This document shows, piece by piece, positions 15,412-23,581 of a stretch of DNA of 64,000 nucleotides. Under the pieces are notes generated by a model, which worked only from the letters and a program-made list of their open reading frames with translations, made no database searches and had not been told where the DNA came from. The stretch comes from Ancylobacter gelatini. Its GTDB lineage: Bacteria; Pseudomonadota; Alphaproteobacteria; Rhizobiales; Xanthobacteraceae. The position numbers and the translations under genes were made by a program. How positions within the stretch are numbered: the first letter of the stretch is position 1; each line of letters starts with the position of its first letter. Where the stretch lies: positions 124,001 to 188,000 of the forward strand of contig NZ_JAKVIL010000007.1 in NCBI RefSeq assembly GCF_022601675.1. The letters are read 5' to 3'.

Positions 15412-18400
15412 TCAGCCGGCCGGGACGGGCTCTGTCGCGGGGTGCGCGGTGGAGGCGCTGCCCGGCCGGATGCGGAACCAGATGGCGTAGAGCGCCGGCA
15501 GAAACACGAGGATGAGCACGGTTCCCGCCGCCGTGCCGCCGATCAGCGTGTAGGCGAGCGATCCCCAGAACACCGACAGGGTGAGCGGGGCGAAGGCCAG
15601 CACCGCCGCCAGCGCGGTGAGCACCACGGGCCGCGCCCGCTGCACCGTCGCCTCCACCACGGCCTCATAGGGGCTCAGTCCGGCGTCCTCGTTGACGTGG
15701 ATCTGGTCGATCAGGATCAGGGTGTTGCGCATCAATATGCCGGACAGGCCGATCAGCCCGAGTATGCCATTGAAGCCGAACGGCACCTGGAACGCCAGCA
15801 GCATCGGCACGACGCCGACCAGACCCAACGGCGCGGTGAGGAACACCATGAACATGGCCGAGAACGAGCGGACTTGCAGGATGATCACCAGCAAAGTGAG
15901 CCCGATCATGATCGGGAAAATCGGCGCCAGCGCATCGTTCGCCTTCTTCGATTCCTCGGCATTGCCGCCGATCTCGATCCGGTAGCCGGGCGGGAGCGCG
16001 GCGATCACCGGCTGGAGCGCGGTCCAGATGGCGGCGGTGACCTGCGGCGGCTGAAGCTCCTCATTATAGTCCGCCTGCACGCTGATGGTGGGGATACGGT
16101 TGCGCCGGCGCAGCACCGGGTCCTCGGGGCGTACCTCGACATGGCCGATCTGGCTGAGCGGGATCGGCTGGCCGTCGCTGTTCACCAGTGTGAGGTCGTC
16201 CAGTCGGCTGAGGTCGGGCTTTTCGCCGAGATCGCTGCGGGCCACGAGATCGACGGTGCGGATATCCTCGCGGACCTGACTGATGGTCACGCCGCGCAGC
16301 AGCACCTGCAATTGTTCGGCGGCATCGGTCGTGGTCAGGCCGATCGCCTGCAGCCGGTCCTGGTCCAGCACGAAATGCGCGGTCGGCACCCTCTCGCCCC
16401 AGTCGCGGTTGACCATGCGGGTATTGGGATCGGCGCGCATCACCGCTTCCACCTTGTCGGCGATGGTGCCGAGCGTGGCGGCATCCGGCCCCATCACCCG
16501 GAACACCACCGGGAAATGCGAATAGGGGCCGAAGGTGAGCTGGGTGACACGCACGCGCGCTTCCGGCGCGAGGCCGTCGGCAACCGCCTGACGGGTGCGC
16601 AGCTTGAGGATGTCGCGTGCTTCCTGGCTGCCCGTGAGCACGATGATCTTGGCGAAGGAAGGGTCCGGAAGCTCCGGGTTGTAGGCGAGCCAGAAGCGCG
16701 GGGCGCCGGCGCCGACATAGCTGGTCACCACCTCCGATTCCGGCTGCTGGCGCAGCCAGTCCTCGACGCGGCGGGCGACGATCCCGGTGGCGTTGATGCC
16801 GGTGCCTTCCGGCATCTGCACCTCGACGAACACCTCGCGGCGGTCGGATGTCGGGAAGAATTGCTGCTTGAGGGCGCCCATGCCGGCGAGGGATGCCAGG
16901 AAGATCACGAACACGGCGGCGGCGACGAAGAACTTGCGCCGGATCGACCAGCTCACCAGCCGCCGGAAGCGGTTGTAGTTCGGCGTGTTGTAGATGTGCT
17001 CATAGGCGCCGCCCTCGATCTTCTTGATCTCCGGCAGCAGCTTCACGCCGAGATAGGGCGTGAAATAGACCGCCACCACCCAGGAGGTGATGAGCGAGAA
17101 GCCGGTGATCCAGAAGATGTTGCCGGCATATTCGCCGGCGGTGGAGCGGGCGAAGCCGACCGGCAGGAAGCCGATGATGGTCACCACCGTGCCCGCCAGC
17201 ATCGGCGCGGCGGTGTGCGACCAGGCATAGGAGGCGGCCTCGACGCGGCTCCATCCCTCCTCCAGCTTCACCACCATGATCTCGATGGCGATGATCGCAT
17301 CGTCCACCAAGAGGCCGAGCGACAGGATCAGCGCGCCGAGCGTGATGCGGTCGAGCATGCGGCCGGTCACCATCATGATCACGAGGACGGCTGCGAGGGT
17401 GAGGGGTACGGCGGCGGCGACCACGATGCCGACGCGCCAGCCGAGGCTGAGGAGGGAGACCAGCATCACCACGCCGAGCGCCACGAAGAACTTCAGCGTG
17501 AACTCGCCGATGGCCTCCTCGATATTGATCGCCTGATCGGTGACCTTCGAGAGGGTCACGCCCACGGGAAGGTCGTCGCCGAGCGTCTTCTCCGCCTGCG
17601 CCAGCGCCTCGCCCAAATCGAGACCGTTCCAACGCTCTTTCATCACCACATTGATGATCAACGCCTCCTGCCCGTCATTGCGGATCAGGAAGCTCGGCGG
17701 GTCCTCATAGCCGCGCTCGACGGTCGCGATGTCCGAGAGCTTGATAACGCGGCCATTGGAGACGATCGGCGTCTCGCGGATCTTCGCGAGGTCGTCCAGC
17801 GCCCCGTCGAGCCGCAGGAACACTTCGGGGCCGGCGGTCTCCACCGAGCCGGCCGGCACCACGGCGTTCTGCCGCTGGAGCGCCGCGAAGACGTCGTTCG
17901 GGCTGACGCCGAGTGTGGCGAGACGCGAATAGGAGAAGTTGACGAAAATCCGCTCCGGCCGCTCGCCGAGCAGGGTGACCTTCTTGACGCCCGGGACATG
18001 CAGCAGGCGCTGGCGGATGGTCTCGGCGTGGCGCACCAATTGGCGCTGCGGCAGGCCGGCGCCCTTCAGCGCGTAGACCGCGAACACGACGTCGGAGTAC
18101 TCGTCATTGACGAAGGGGCCGATCGTGCCCTGGGGCAACTTGCTCTTGAGGTCTCCCAGCTCCAGCTTCTTGCGCGCCTCGTAGAACTGGCCCGGCACCG
18201 CGTCGGGCGGGGTGGAGTCGCCGAGGAACACCGTGGTGAGCGCGAGGCCGGGGCGCGCCAGCGTCTCCACGCGATCGTAATAATCCAGCTCCTGCATCCG
18301 CTTCTCGATCGGGTCGGCGACGAGGTCCTGCATCTCCTGCGCGGTGGCGCCCGGCCAGATCGCGGTCACGGTCAGCGCCTTGACGGTGAAGGGCGGATCC

Positions 18401-18516
18401 TCGGCGCGCCCGAGCCAGAGATACGCCACCAGCCCGGCGACGATGATGGCGATGATCAGGAACAGCGTGATGCTGCCCTGGCGGACCGCGATGGCGGACA
18501 GGTTGAACCGGTTCAC
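15412..18516 (-). CDS. RND-family multidrug efflux permease (AcrB/HAE-like)
   Basis: A 1034-residue inner-membrane pump subunit with the AcrB plan: helix 1 at 12-32, a large periplasmic loop, helices 2-6, a second periplasmic loop, then helices 8-12. The proton-relay Asp pair is present in LGLLVDDAIIAIEIMVVKLE. The second half has GLIGLSGILMRNTLILIDQI in the mirrored position. It drives export of hydrophobic or organic compounds by proton antiport. The heavy-metal CzcA signature was not obvious, so the hydrophobe branch is favoured. It overlaps the adaptor gene by 4 bases. No outer-membrane factor gene is beside it. Confidence 0.92.
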   Translation of the reverse strand: MNRFNLSAIAVRQGSITLFLIIAIIVAGLVAYLWLGRAEDPPFTVKALTVTAIWPGATAQEMQDLVADPIEKRMQELDYYDRVETLARPGLALTTVFLGDSTPPDAVPGQFYEARKKLELGDLKSKLPQGTIGPFVNDEYSDVVFAVYALKGAGLPQRQLVRHAETIRQRLLHVPGVKKVTLLGERPERIFVNFSYSRLATLGVSPNDVFAALQRQNAVVPAGSVETAGPEVFLRLDGALDDLAKIRETPIVSNGRVIKLSDIATVERGYEDPPSFLIRNDGQEALIINVVMKERWNGLDLGEALAQAEKTLGDDLPVGVTLSKVTDQAINIEEAIGEFTLKFFVALGVVMLVSLLSLGWRVGIVVAAAVPLTLAAVLVIMMVTGRMLDRITLGALILSLGLLVDDAIIAIEIMVVKLEEGWSRVEAASYAWSHTAAPMLAGTVVTIIGFLPVGFARSTAGEYAGNIFWITGFSLITSWVVAVYFTPYLGVKLLPEIKKIEGGAYEHIYNTPNYNRFRRLVSWSIRRKFFVAAAVFVIFLASLAGMGALKQQFFPTSDRREVFVEVQMPEGTGINATGIVARRVEDWLRQQPESEVVTSYVGAGAPRFWLAYNPELPDPSFAKIIVLTGSQEARDILKLRTRQAVADGLAPEARVRVTQLTFGPYSHFPVVFRVMGPDAATLGTIADKVEAVMRADPNTRMVNRDWGERVPTAHFVLDQDRLQAIGLTTTDAAEQLQVLLRGVTISQVREDIRTVDLVARSDLGEKPDLSRLDDLTLVNSDGQPIPLSQIGHVEVRPEDPVLRRRNRIPTISVQADYNEELQPPQVTAAIWTALQPVIAALPPGYRIEIGGNAEESKKANDALAPIFPIMIGLTLLVIILQVRSFSAMFMVFLTAPLGLVGVVPMLLAFQVPFGFNGILGLIGLSGILMRNTLILIDQIHVNEDAGLSPYEAVVEATVQRARPVVLTALAAVLAFAPLTLSVFWGSLAYTLIGGTAAGTVLILVFLPALYAIWFRIRPGSASTAHPATEPVPAG

Positions 18517-19598
18517 TGCATGGCCGCCTTCTGTTCGGCGACGCGGATTTCCTCGTCGGCATGCAGGAAATGCCCGCCTGTGGCGACGATGGTCTCGCCC
18601 GCGGTGACGCCGGAAGACAGGGTGACACGCTCGGCGCCGAGCTTGCGGACCTCGACGGCGCGGCGCTCCAGCCTGCCGCCCTCCAGCACGACCCAGACAA
18701 AGAAGCCGCCGCCCTCGTCGTTCAGTGCGGCGATCGGGATCGAGGTGAGGGCGGCCGGGTCGCCGAGCGGGACATTGATGGTGATGGTGGCGCCGAGCGG
18801 GGCGCGAGCGGCGTCGCCCTCCAGCACATAGCGTGCGTCATAGGTCCGGGTGCGCGGGTCGGCGGAATCCGAAAGCTGGCGCAGTCGGGCGCTGGCTGTG
18901 ACGTCGCCACCATAGAGGCTGGCCCGCGCCACCGAGCCGATGACGGGGCGAACCGATTCCGGCAGGCTGACCGATGCCTCGCGCGCCCCGGCATGGGCGA
19001 GCCGCACCACGGCCTGACCGGCCGACACCACCTGTCCGGGCTCGGCCAGCGTTTCCACGATCACGCCGTCCTGGTCTGCCAGCAATTGCGCATAGGAACT
19101 CTGGTTGCGCGCCACCTGCGCCTCGGCCTTGGCAGCCTCGAGATTGGCGTTGGCTGTGTCGAGCGCGGCGCGCGCCTGTTCGTAGCGCTGCTGGGTCGCC
19201 CAGCCATTGGCGCGCAATTCGCGATAGCGCACCTCGTCGGCCGCCGCCTGCGTGCGCAGCGCCTCCGCCGCCGCGACCGCGCGCTCCTGCGCGGCGATCT
19301 GGAGGTCGAGATCGGTGCGGTCGATGCGCAGCAGCGGCTGGCCGGCCGCGACGGTCTGTCCGGTATCGACCAGCCGCTCGGTGATCTTGCCCGGCACCCG
19401 GAAGCCGAGATTGCTCTCGACACGGGCGGCGATCACGCCGGTGAAGGCGCGCAGCGGCGGCTCGGCCGGCTGGACGTTCGCGGTCTGGACCAGGCGGGGC
19501 GCCTGACGAGGATCGGCCTGAACCTCCGGCTTGCAGCCGGCGGCAAGGAGGGCCGCGAGCGCCGCCGCGGCGAAGGCGATGCGTTGGGAGGCGATCAT
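18513..19598 (-). CDS. RND periplasmic adaptor (membrane fusion protein), lipoprotein
   Basis: A 361-residue AcrA-type adaptor linking the pump to an outer-membrane channel. The N-terminus is a lipoprotein signal with lipobox LLAAGC and acylated Cys22. The lipoyl half-motif GFRVPGKITERLVDTGQTVA and its partner VIVETLAEPGQVVSAGQAVV flank an alpha-helical hairpin of about residues 100-165, rich in Ala, Glu and Arg. Beta-barrel and membrane-proximal domains follow. It is the first gene of the leftward pair; its promoter lies in the operator-bearing gap facing tetR. Confidence 0.92.
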   Translation of the reverse strand: MIASQRIAFAAAALAALLAAGCKPEVQADPRQAPRLVQTANVQPAEPPLRAFTGVIAARVESNLGFRVPGKITERLVDTGQTVAAGQPLLRIDRTDLDLQIAAQERAVAAAEALRTQAAADEVRYRELRANGWATQQRYEQARAALDTANANLEAAKAEAQVARNQSSYAQLLADQDGVIVETLAEPGQVVSAGQAVVRLAHAGAREASVSLPESVRPVIGSVARASLYGGDVTASARLRQLSDSADPRTRTYDARYVLEGDAARAPLGATITINVPLGDPAALTSIPIAALNDEGGGFFVWVVLEGGRLERRAVEVRKLGAERVTLSSGVTAGETIVATGGHFLHADEEIRVAEQKAAMQ

Positions 19599-19632
19599 GG
19601 GTCCCTCGGTAAATTTAGGGGTGCATTTTTAA

Positions 19633-19810
19633 ATTATGATTATAATATAAAGAGACGGACGACATTTGCGCAAGGCGGAAAATGATGATCGTCATTTTAA
19701 ATGATCGTCCCGTCGATGCCCGGGGCGCCGTCAGGACCGCCGGGTCGCGCCTGCGCCGGCCGCTGTTTCGGCATGGAAAGATCCCGGTCATTTGATATTA
19801 TGATCATAAT
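19633..19810. promoter_or_regulatory. Paired palindromic operators between the RND operon and tetR
   Basis: ATTATGATCATAAT at 19797-19810 is a perfect 14-base palindrome just upstream of tetR. ATTATGATTATAAT at 19633-19646, 35 bases before the adaptor start, differs at one base. A looser relative, AATGATGATCGTCATT, lies between them at 19681-19696. Matching sites in front of both divergent units are what is expected of a local TetR repressor that controls itself and the pump. AT-rich runs such as TATAATATAAAG near 19641 could hold -10 elements. Confidence 0.65.
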
Positions 19811-19852
19811 TAAACATCGCGGCGCAGGCTGCCGCCGCAGAAGGAGCGCAAC

Positions 19853-20416
19853 ATGCCTCTCAGCAAGGAACACAAGGCGGAGACGCGCGAGCGCATTCTG
19901 GAGAAGGCCAGTGCGCTGTTCCGGCGCGACGGCATTGATGGAGTGAGCGTGCCGGCGCTGATGAAGGAGGCCGGCCTTACCCATGGCGGCTTCTACGCGC
20001 ATTTTGGGTCGAAGGACGAACTGGTCGCCGAGATCATCGAGCGCGCGCTCGGCGAGACCTCTAACTATCTGGACGCGGCGGCGCGGCAGTCGGACACGCC
20101 GGTCGCCGCCATTGTCGATACCTATGTCGCCGCCTCGCATCGCGACCATCCCGAGATCGGCTGCGCCGTCGCGGCGCTTGGCGCGGAGGCGGCGCGGGGC
20201 GCGCCGGTGGTTCGCGCGGCACTGGCCCGGGGCGTGCGCCGCGCGGCCGAGCGCCTCGGCAAGACGATGGGGCTGGACGGCGCCGACGAGGACGAGGCGC
20301 TCGCGCTCTATTCGAGCCTGATCGGCGCGATCGTGCTGGCGCGTGCCTGCGGCGACGATCCCGAACTCTCCAACCGCATCATCGACATCTGCCGGAAGCG
20401 GCTCAAGGCGAACTAA
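19853..20416 (+). CDS. TetR/AcrR-family repressor of the divergent RND pump
   Basis: A 187-residue regulator. The N-terminal helix-turn-helix is at about 10-55: ETRERILEKASALFRRDGID, VSVPALMKEAGLTHGGFYAH and FGSKDELVAEII. The all-helical C-terminal domain, presumed to bind ligand, is of the kind seen in family members with an early Cys (residue 104, EIGCAVAAL). The start is preceded by AAGGAGCGCAAC. Position facing the pump and the shared palindromes make local repression likely. Confidence 0.88.
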   Translation: MPLSKEHKAETRERILEKASALFRRDGIDGVSVPALMKEAGLTHGGFYAHFGSKDELVAEIIERALGETSNYLDAAARQSDTPVAAIVDTYVAASHRDHPEIGCAVAALGAEAARGAPVVRAALARGVRRAAERLGKTMGLDGADEDEALALYSSLIGAIVLARACGDDPELSNRIIDICRKRLKAN

Positions 20417-20489
20417 GGGCGGGCGACGCCACTATTCCACGAACATCTCGTCGTGCGTCCGGCGGATCGAGGCGGGGGTAAATCCGCAC

Positions 20490-20561
20490 TCGGTCACCGG
20501 CCGCGTCGCCCTCGTCACCGGCTCGTCCGGGAGGGCGCATCTGGCGATATCCCTCCACGGC
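20490..20561 (+). pseudogene. Trace of a short-chain dehydrogenase N-terminus
   Basis: This short forward frame reads SVTGRVALVTGSSGRAHLAI, which resembles the opening strand and TGxxxGIG loop of an SDR such as gluconate 5-dehydrogenase, but the loop is broken and no further SDR sequence follows. It lies in the 174-base gap between tetR and the enolase-family gene. I read it as a relic left by deletion; chance similarity is possible for so short a stretch. Confidence 0.35.
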
Positions 20562-20590
20562 GCGGCGCGCCCCTCGGAGGGGATGCCCGA

Positions 20591-21730
20591 TCAGACGTAG
20601 CAGGGGCCGTCGATCAGCGGGTAGCGGGCGAGGAAGGCCTCATTGACCTCAATCCCGATGCCGGGAAACTCGAGCGGCATGACGCAGCCCTCCGCATCAA
20701 TCTTGAAGGCGTCGCGGCCCATCTCGTCGCGGAACGGGTTATGGCGGGTCAGATCGGCCTCGAAAAAGCCCGGCTGGTCGACGGAAGCGAGCAGGTGGAC
20801 GCTGGCGGCCATGTTGAGGCCGGTGAGCGAGGTGTGCGGGTTCAGGCTGAGCTTCCAGCCCGAGGCCATGGCGGCGATGCGCAGCGTCTCGGTGATGCCG
20901 CCGGCCTTCGACAGGTCGGGCTGGATGAAGCCGACCGCGCCATCCTCGATGAGCGGAACGAAATCGAACCGCGTGAAATGGTTTTCGCCCGCTGCCAGCG
21001 GCACGCGCGCAAAGCCCGCCGCTTCGCGGTACAGCCGTCGATCGTGCGGGGGGAACGGCTCCTCCAGCCAGTCGACGCCCATTTCCTCGAAGGCAGGCAT
21101 TGCGCGGCGGGCATCGGCGAGGGTGTAGCCGGTATTGGCGTCGACCAGAATGGTCGCGTCATCGCCGAGCGCGGCGCGCACCGCGGTCACGCGCGCAATG
21201 TCGCGTGCCGGGTTGTCGCCGACCCGCAGCTTGAGCGCGCGGTAGCCCTGCTCGACATAGCCCTGCGCCTCCTCCACCAGGGCCGCGGCGGGCTGGAAGC
21301 CGAGCGTGATGCCGCCGGCATAGGCCTTGATCGGCTTGGCTCGCCCGCCGAGCAGGCGATGCAGCGGCCATCCGGTCGCCTTGCCGCGAATGTCCCACAG
21401 CGCCATGTCGAGCCCGCTCAGCGCCATCGAGGCCGCTGCGCCCATGCCGTGGCTCGCGAGTTGCATGCGGTAGACGCGCTCCCAGATGCCCACGACATCG
21501 AGCGCGTCCATGCCGGTGACGAGTTCGGCCAGCGTGGTGTCGATGAGCCGTGCGATGGCGCCGGGCGCGCGGCCGTGATGAGCCTCGCCCCAGCCGGTCA
21601 GCCCTTCGTCGGTCTCGACCTTCACCAGCACGGCGTCGCGCTTCACCGCGCGGCCGATGCCGAGCCTAACGTTCTGGCCCTCGGGCACCCGGAAGGAGAT
21701 CGGGAAGGCGGAGATGTGGCGTATGCGCAT
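20591..21730 (-). CDS. Enolase-superfamily enzyme (mandelate racemase/muconate lactonizing group), first paralog
   Basis: A 379-residue protein with an alpha/beta cap and a TIM barrel. Catalytic residues are in place: Lys167 in ALKLRVG, metal ligands Asp197 (VDAN), Glu223 (LEEPF) and Glu249 (AGEN), then Asp272 (QPDLSK) and His299 (NPHT). The usual second Lys of the KxK motif is Arg169. Such enzymes abstract the proton next to a carboxylate, typically to dehydrate sugar acids. The ATG at 21730 has AGG upstream; a GTG overlapping the previous stop at 21745 is an alternative. Last gene of the leftward module B operon. Confidence 0.85.
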   Translation of the reverse strand: MRIRHISAFPISFRVPEGQNVRLGIGRAVKRDAVLVKVETDEGLTGWGEAHHGRAPGAIARLIDTTLAELVTGMDALDVVGIWERVYRMQLASHGMGAAASMALSGLDMALWDIRGKATGWPLHRLLGGRAKPIKAYAGGITLGFQPAAALVEEAQGYVEQGYRALKLRVGDNPARDIARVTAVRAALGDDATILVDANTGYTLADARRAMPAFEEMGVDWLEEPFPPHDRRLYREAAGFARVPLAAGENHFTRFDFVPLIEDGAVGFIQPDLSKAGGITETLRIAAMASGWKLSLNPHTSLTGLNMAASVHLLASVDQPGFFEADLTRHNPFRDEMGRDAFKIDAEGCVMPLEFPGIGIEVNEAFLARYPLIDGPCYV

Positions 21731-21741
21731 GGAAGACCTGA

Positions 21742-22680
21742 TCACTTCGAGAGACGGATGGGATTGCGCGGCGGTTGGCCCGCCAGCACGCGCTGCATTT
21801 CGTCGACGGCGGCCAGACTGAGATCGCGCACGACGCTAGGCACCGAGCCGGCGCAATGGGGCGTGAGCAGCAGATGGGGGCAGTCCCGCAACGGACTGTC
21901 CGCCGGCAGCGGCTGCACGTCGTAGACATCGGTGGAGGCGCCGGCGATGCGCCCTTGCGTCAGTGCCTCGATCAGGGCCGCGGTATCGACCACCGGCCCG
22001 CGCGCCACATTGATGAGCACGCCGGTCGGCTTCATCCGCTGCAGCCGGTCCCGCGAGACCAGGCCCAGCGTTTCCGCGTTCAGCGGGCAGCTGAGGACTA
22101 TGTGGTCGCTGGCGGCGAACAGCGCGTCGAGGTCGATGGCGTCCACCCCCTCGGGCAGCGGGCGCGCGCGCTGCGGCGAAACCACCTTCATGCCGAAGCC
22201 GTTGGCAATTCGCGCCACCTGCACGCCGACGCTGCCAAGGCCGACAATGCCGAGCGTGGTGCCCTCCAGCAGCGAGAAGCCACCGGACAGCGCGCGCGCC
22301 TCGTCCCAGCTGCTCTGGCGCAACCGCGCGTCGAGCGCGGCGACCGGCCGGCGCAGATGCTGGAGGCAGGCAATGGCGAATTCCGCGACCGCGCGGGCAT
22401 TGATGCCCGGCACATTGGCGACGGTGACGCCGGCGGCATGGGCGCCGTCCAGCGGAATCATGTCGACGCCCGCGCCATGGCGCACGGCGGCCTTGACCCG
22501 CGGCGCACGGGCGAAGATGTCGTCCGGCAGGTTGCGGCGCACGATGATGCCGTCGGTTTCGGCGGCGAGCCGGTACAGCGTCGCGTGGTCGGCGTCCGGC
22601 AGCAGCACCGGCTCGGCGAAGCCGCGCAGCAGGATTTCCGCGTCCGGATGGATCGGATCGGTGAGAAGTACCCGGTGCAT
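21742..22680 (-). CDS. D-isomer specific 2-hydroxyacid dehydrogenase
   Basis: A 312-residue NAD-dependent enzyme of the phosphoglycerate dehydrogenase-like branch. The cofactor loop reads LGIVGLGSVGVQVARIANGF. Catalytic residues are the Arg in NVARGPVVD, a Glu-equivalent region at STDVYDVQPLP and the His in LTPHCAGS. In that middle motif the usual Glu (VFEPEP) is replaced by Asp or Gln (VYDVQPLP), which is uncommon. It sits 15 bases after the FAH-family gene and overlaps or abuts the enolase-family gene, so all belong to one operon. Confidence 0.83.
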   Translation of the reverse strand: MHRVLLTDPIHPDAEILLRGFAEPVLLPDADHATLYRLAAETDGIIVRRNLPDDIFARAPRVKAAVRHGAGVDMIPLDGAHAAGVTVANVPGINARAVAEFAIACLQHLRRPVAALDARLRQSSWDEARALSGGFSLLEGTTLGIVGLGSVGVQVARIANGFGMKVVSPQRARPLPEGVDAIDLDALFAASDHIVLSCPLNAETLGLVSRDRLQRMKPTGVLINVARGPVVDTAALIEALTQGRIAGASTDVYDVQPLPADSPLRDCPHLLLTPHCAGSVPSVVRDLSLAAVDEMQRVLAGQPPRNPIRLSK

Positions 22681-22695
22681 GACGATCCAGTCCTT

Positions 22696-23577
22696 TCAGA
22701 TGACGGGGTTTTCAAGGACGCCCAGCCCTTCGACATGCGCGCGCATCACAGTGCCGCGCTTCAGCCAGGCGGGTGGGATGTGGGCAATGGCGACGCCGGC
22801 CGGCGTGCCGGTGGCGATCATGTCGCCGGGGCGCAGGTCGTGGAGCCGCGAGACCCGCGCGATGAGCTCGGCCACGCCGAACAGCATGTCGTCGGTCGAG
22901 CCGCGCTGGCGTTCGAGGCCGTCGACATGCAGCGTGACCTCGAGCCGCTCGGGGTCGGCAATGTCGTCGGCGCTGGCCAGGAACGGCCCCAGCGGCCCGA
23001 AGGTCGCGAAATTCTTGCCGCGCCGGAAATTTCCGTCGGCGCGGACGCATTCGGTTGCCGTCACGTCGTTGAAGATCGTGTAGCCGGCGACGTGTTCGAG
23101 GGCGTGGCCGGCATCGAGGCCGGAGGCCGGTCGGCCGATGATCACCGCCAGCTCCGCCTCATAGGTGATGCCCCCGGCCTCCGGCGGCAGCACCACGGGC
23201 TCGCCGGGCGCGATCACGGTGCGGGTTTCCTTCAGGAACATCACGGGTTCCGCCGGTAGCGGCAGGCCGCGCTCGGCGATCGCCCGGCGATAATTATAGG
23301 CTGCCGCGAAGATGCGGTGCGGGCGCAGCGGCGCGTGCAGCTTCACCTCGGTGAGCAGAAGCCACGCCTCGGCGGGAAGGTCGGTGGCGGCGATCTTGGC
23401 GGCGATCCGGGCCGCAATGTCCGCAAGCCCCGCCTCGACGAACTCCATGACATCGGCGGGAGTGTCGCCCCGCGCGGCGGCGACGGCCAGATGGCCGAGG
23501 TCGAGCACCCGCGCGCCGTCCCGGCTCAGCATGCCGGCGCGCGTGACGCCGACATGCTCGAAAGTGACGAACCGCAT
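22696..23577 (-). CDS. Fumarylacetoacetate hydrolase-family protein
   Basis: A 293-residue member of the FAH superfamily, whose members hydrolyse or decarboxylate acylpyruvates, or hydrate dienoates, with a divalent metal. The metal motif YEAELAVIIGR gives Glu140 and Glu142, with Asp171 in TIFNDVTATE. The family pattern GKNFATFGPLGPFLAS follows, then DMIATGTPAGVA near the end. The ATG at 23577 starts MRFVTFEHVG and has GGAG in front; a longer form to 23613 is rejected because it overlaps tctA. In sugar-acid pathways such enzymes cleave 2,4-diketo-3-deoxy acids, a possible role here. Confidence 0.85.
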   Translation of the reverse strand: MRFVTFEHVGVTRAGMLSRDGARVLDLGHLAVAAARGDTPADVMEFVEAGLADIAARIAAKIAATDLPAEAWLLLTEVKLHAPLRPHRIFAAAYNYRRAIAERGLPLPAEPVMFLKETRTVIAPGEPVVLPPEAGGITYEAELAVIIGRPASGLDAGHALEHVAGYTIFNDVTATECVRADGNFRRGKNFATFGPLGPFLASADDIADPERLEVTLHVDGLERQRGSTDDMLFGVAELIARVSRLHDLRPGDMIATGTPAGVAIAHIPPAWLKRGTVMRAHVEGLGVLENPVI

Positions 23578-23581
23578 CGGC

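Noticed and set aside
15442..18831. A 1129-residue open frame on the forward strand opposite the RND and adaptor genes
   Set aside because: It is extremely rich in His, Arg, Asp and Gly with no hydrophobic pattern, the usual antisense image of a high-GC gene. The opposite strand encodes a textbook RND permease.
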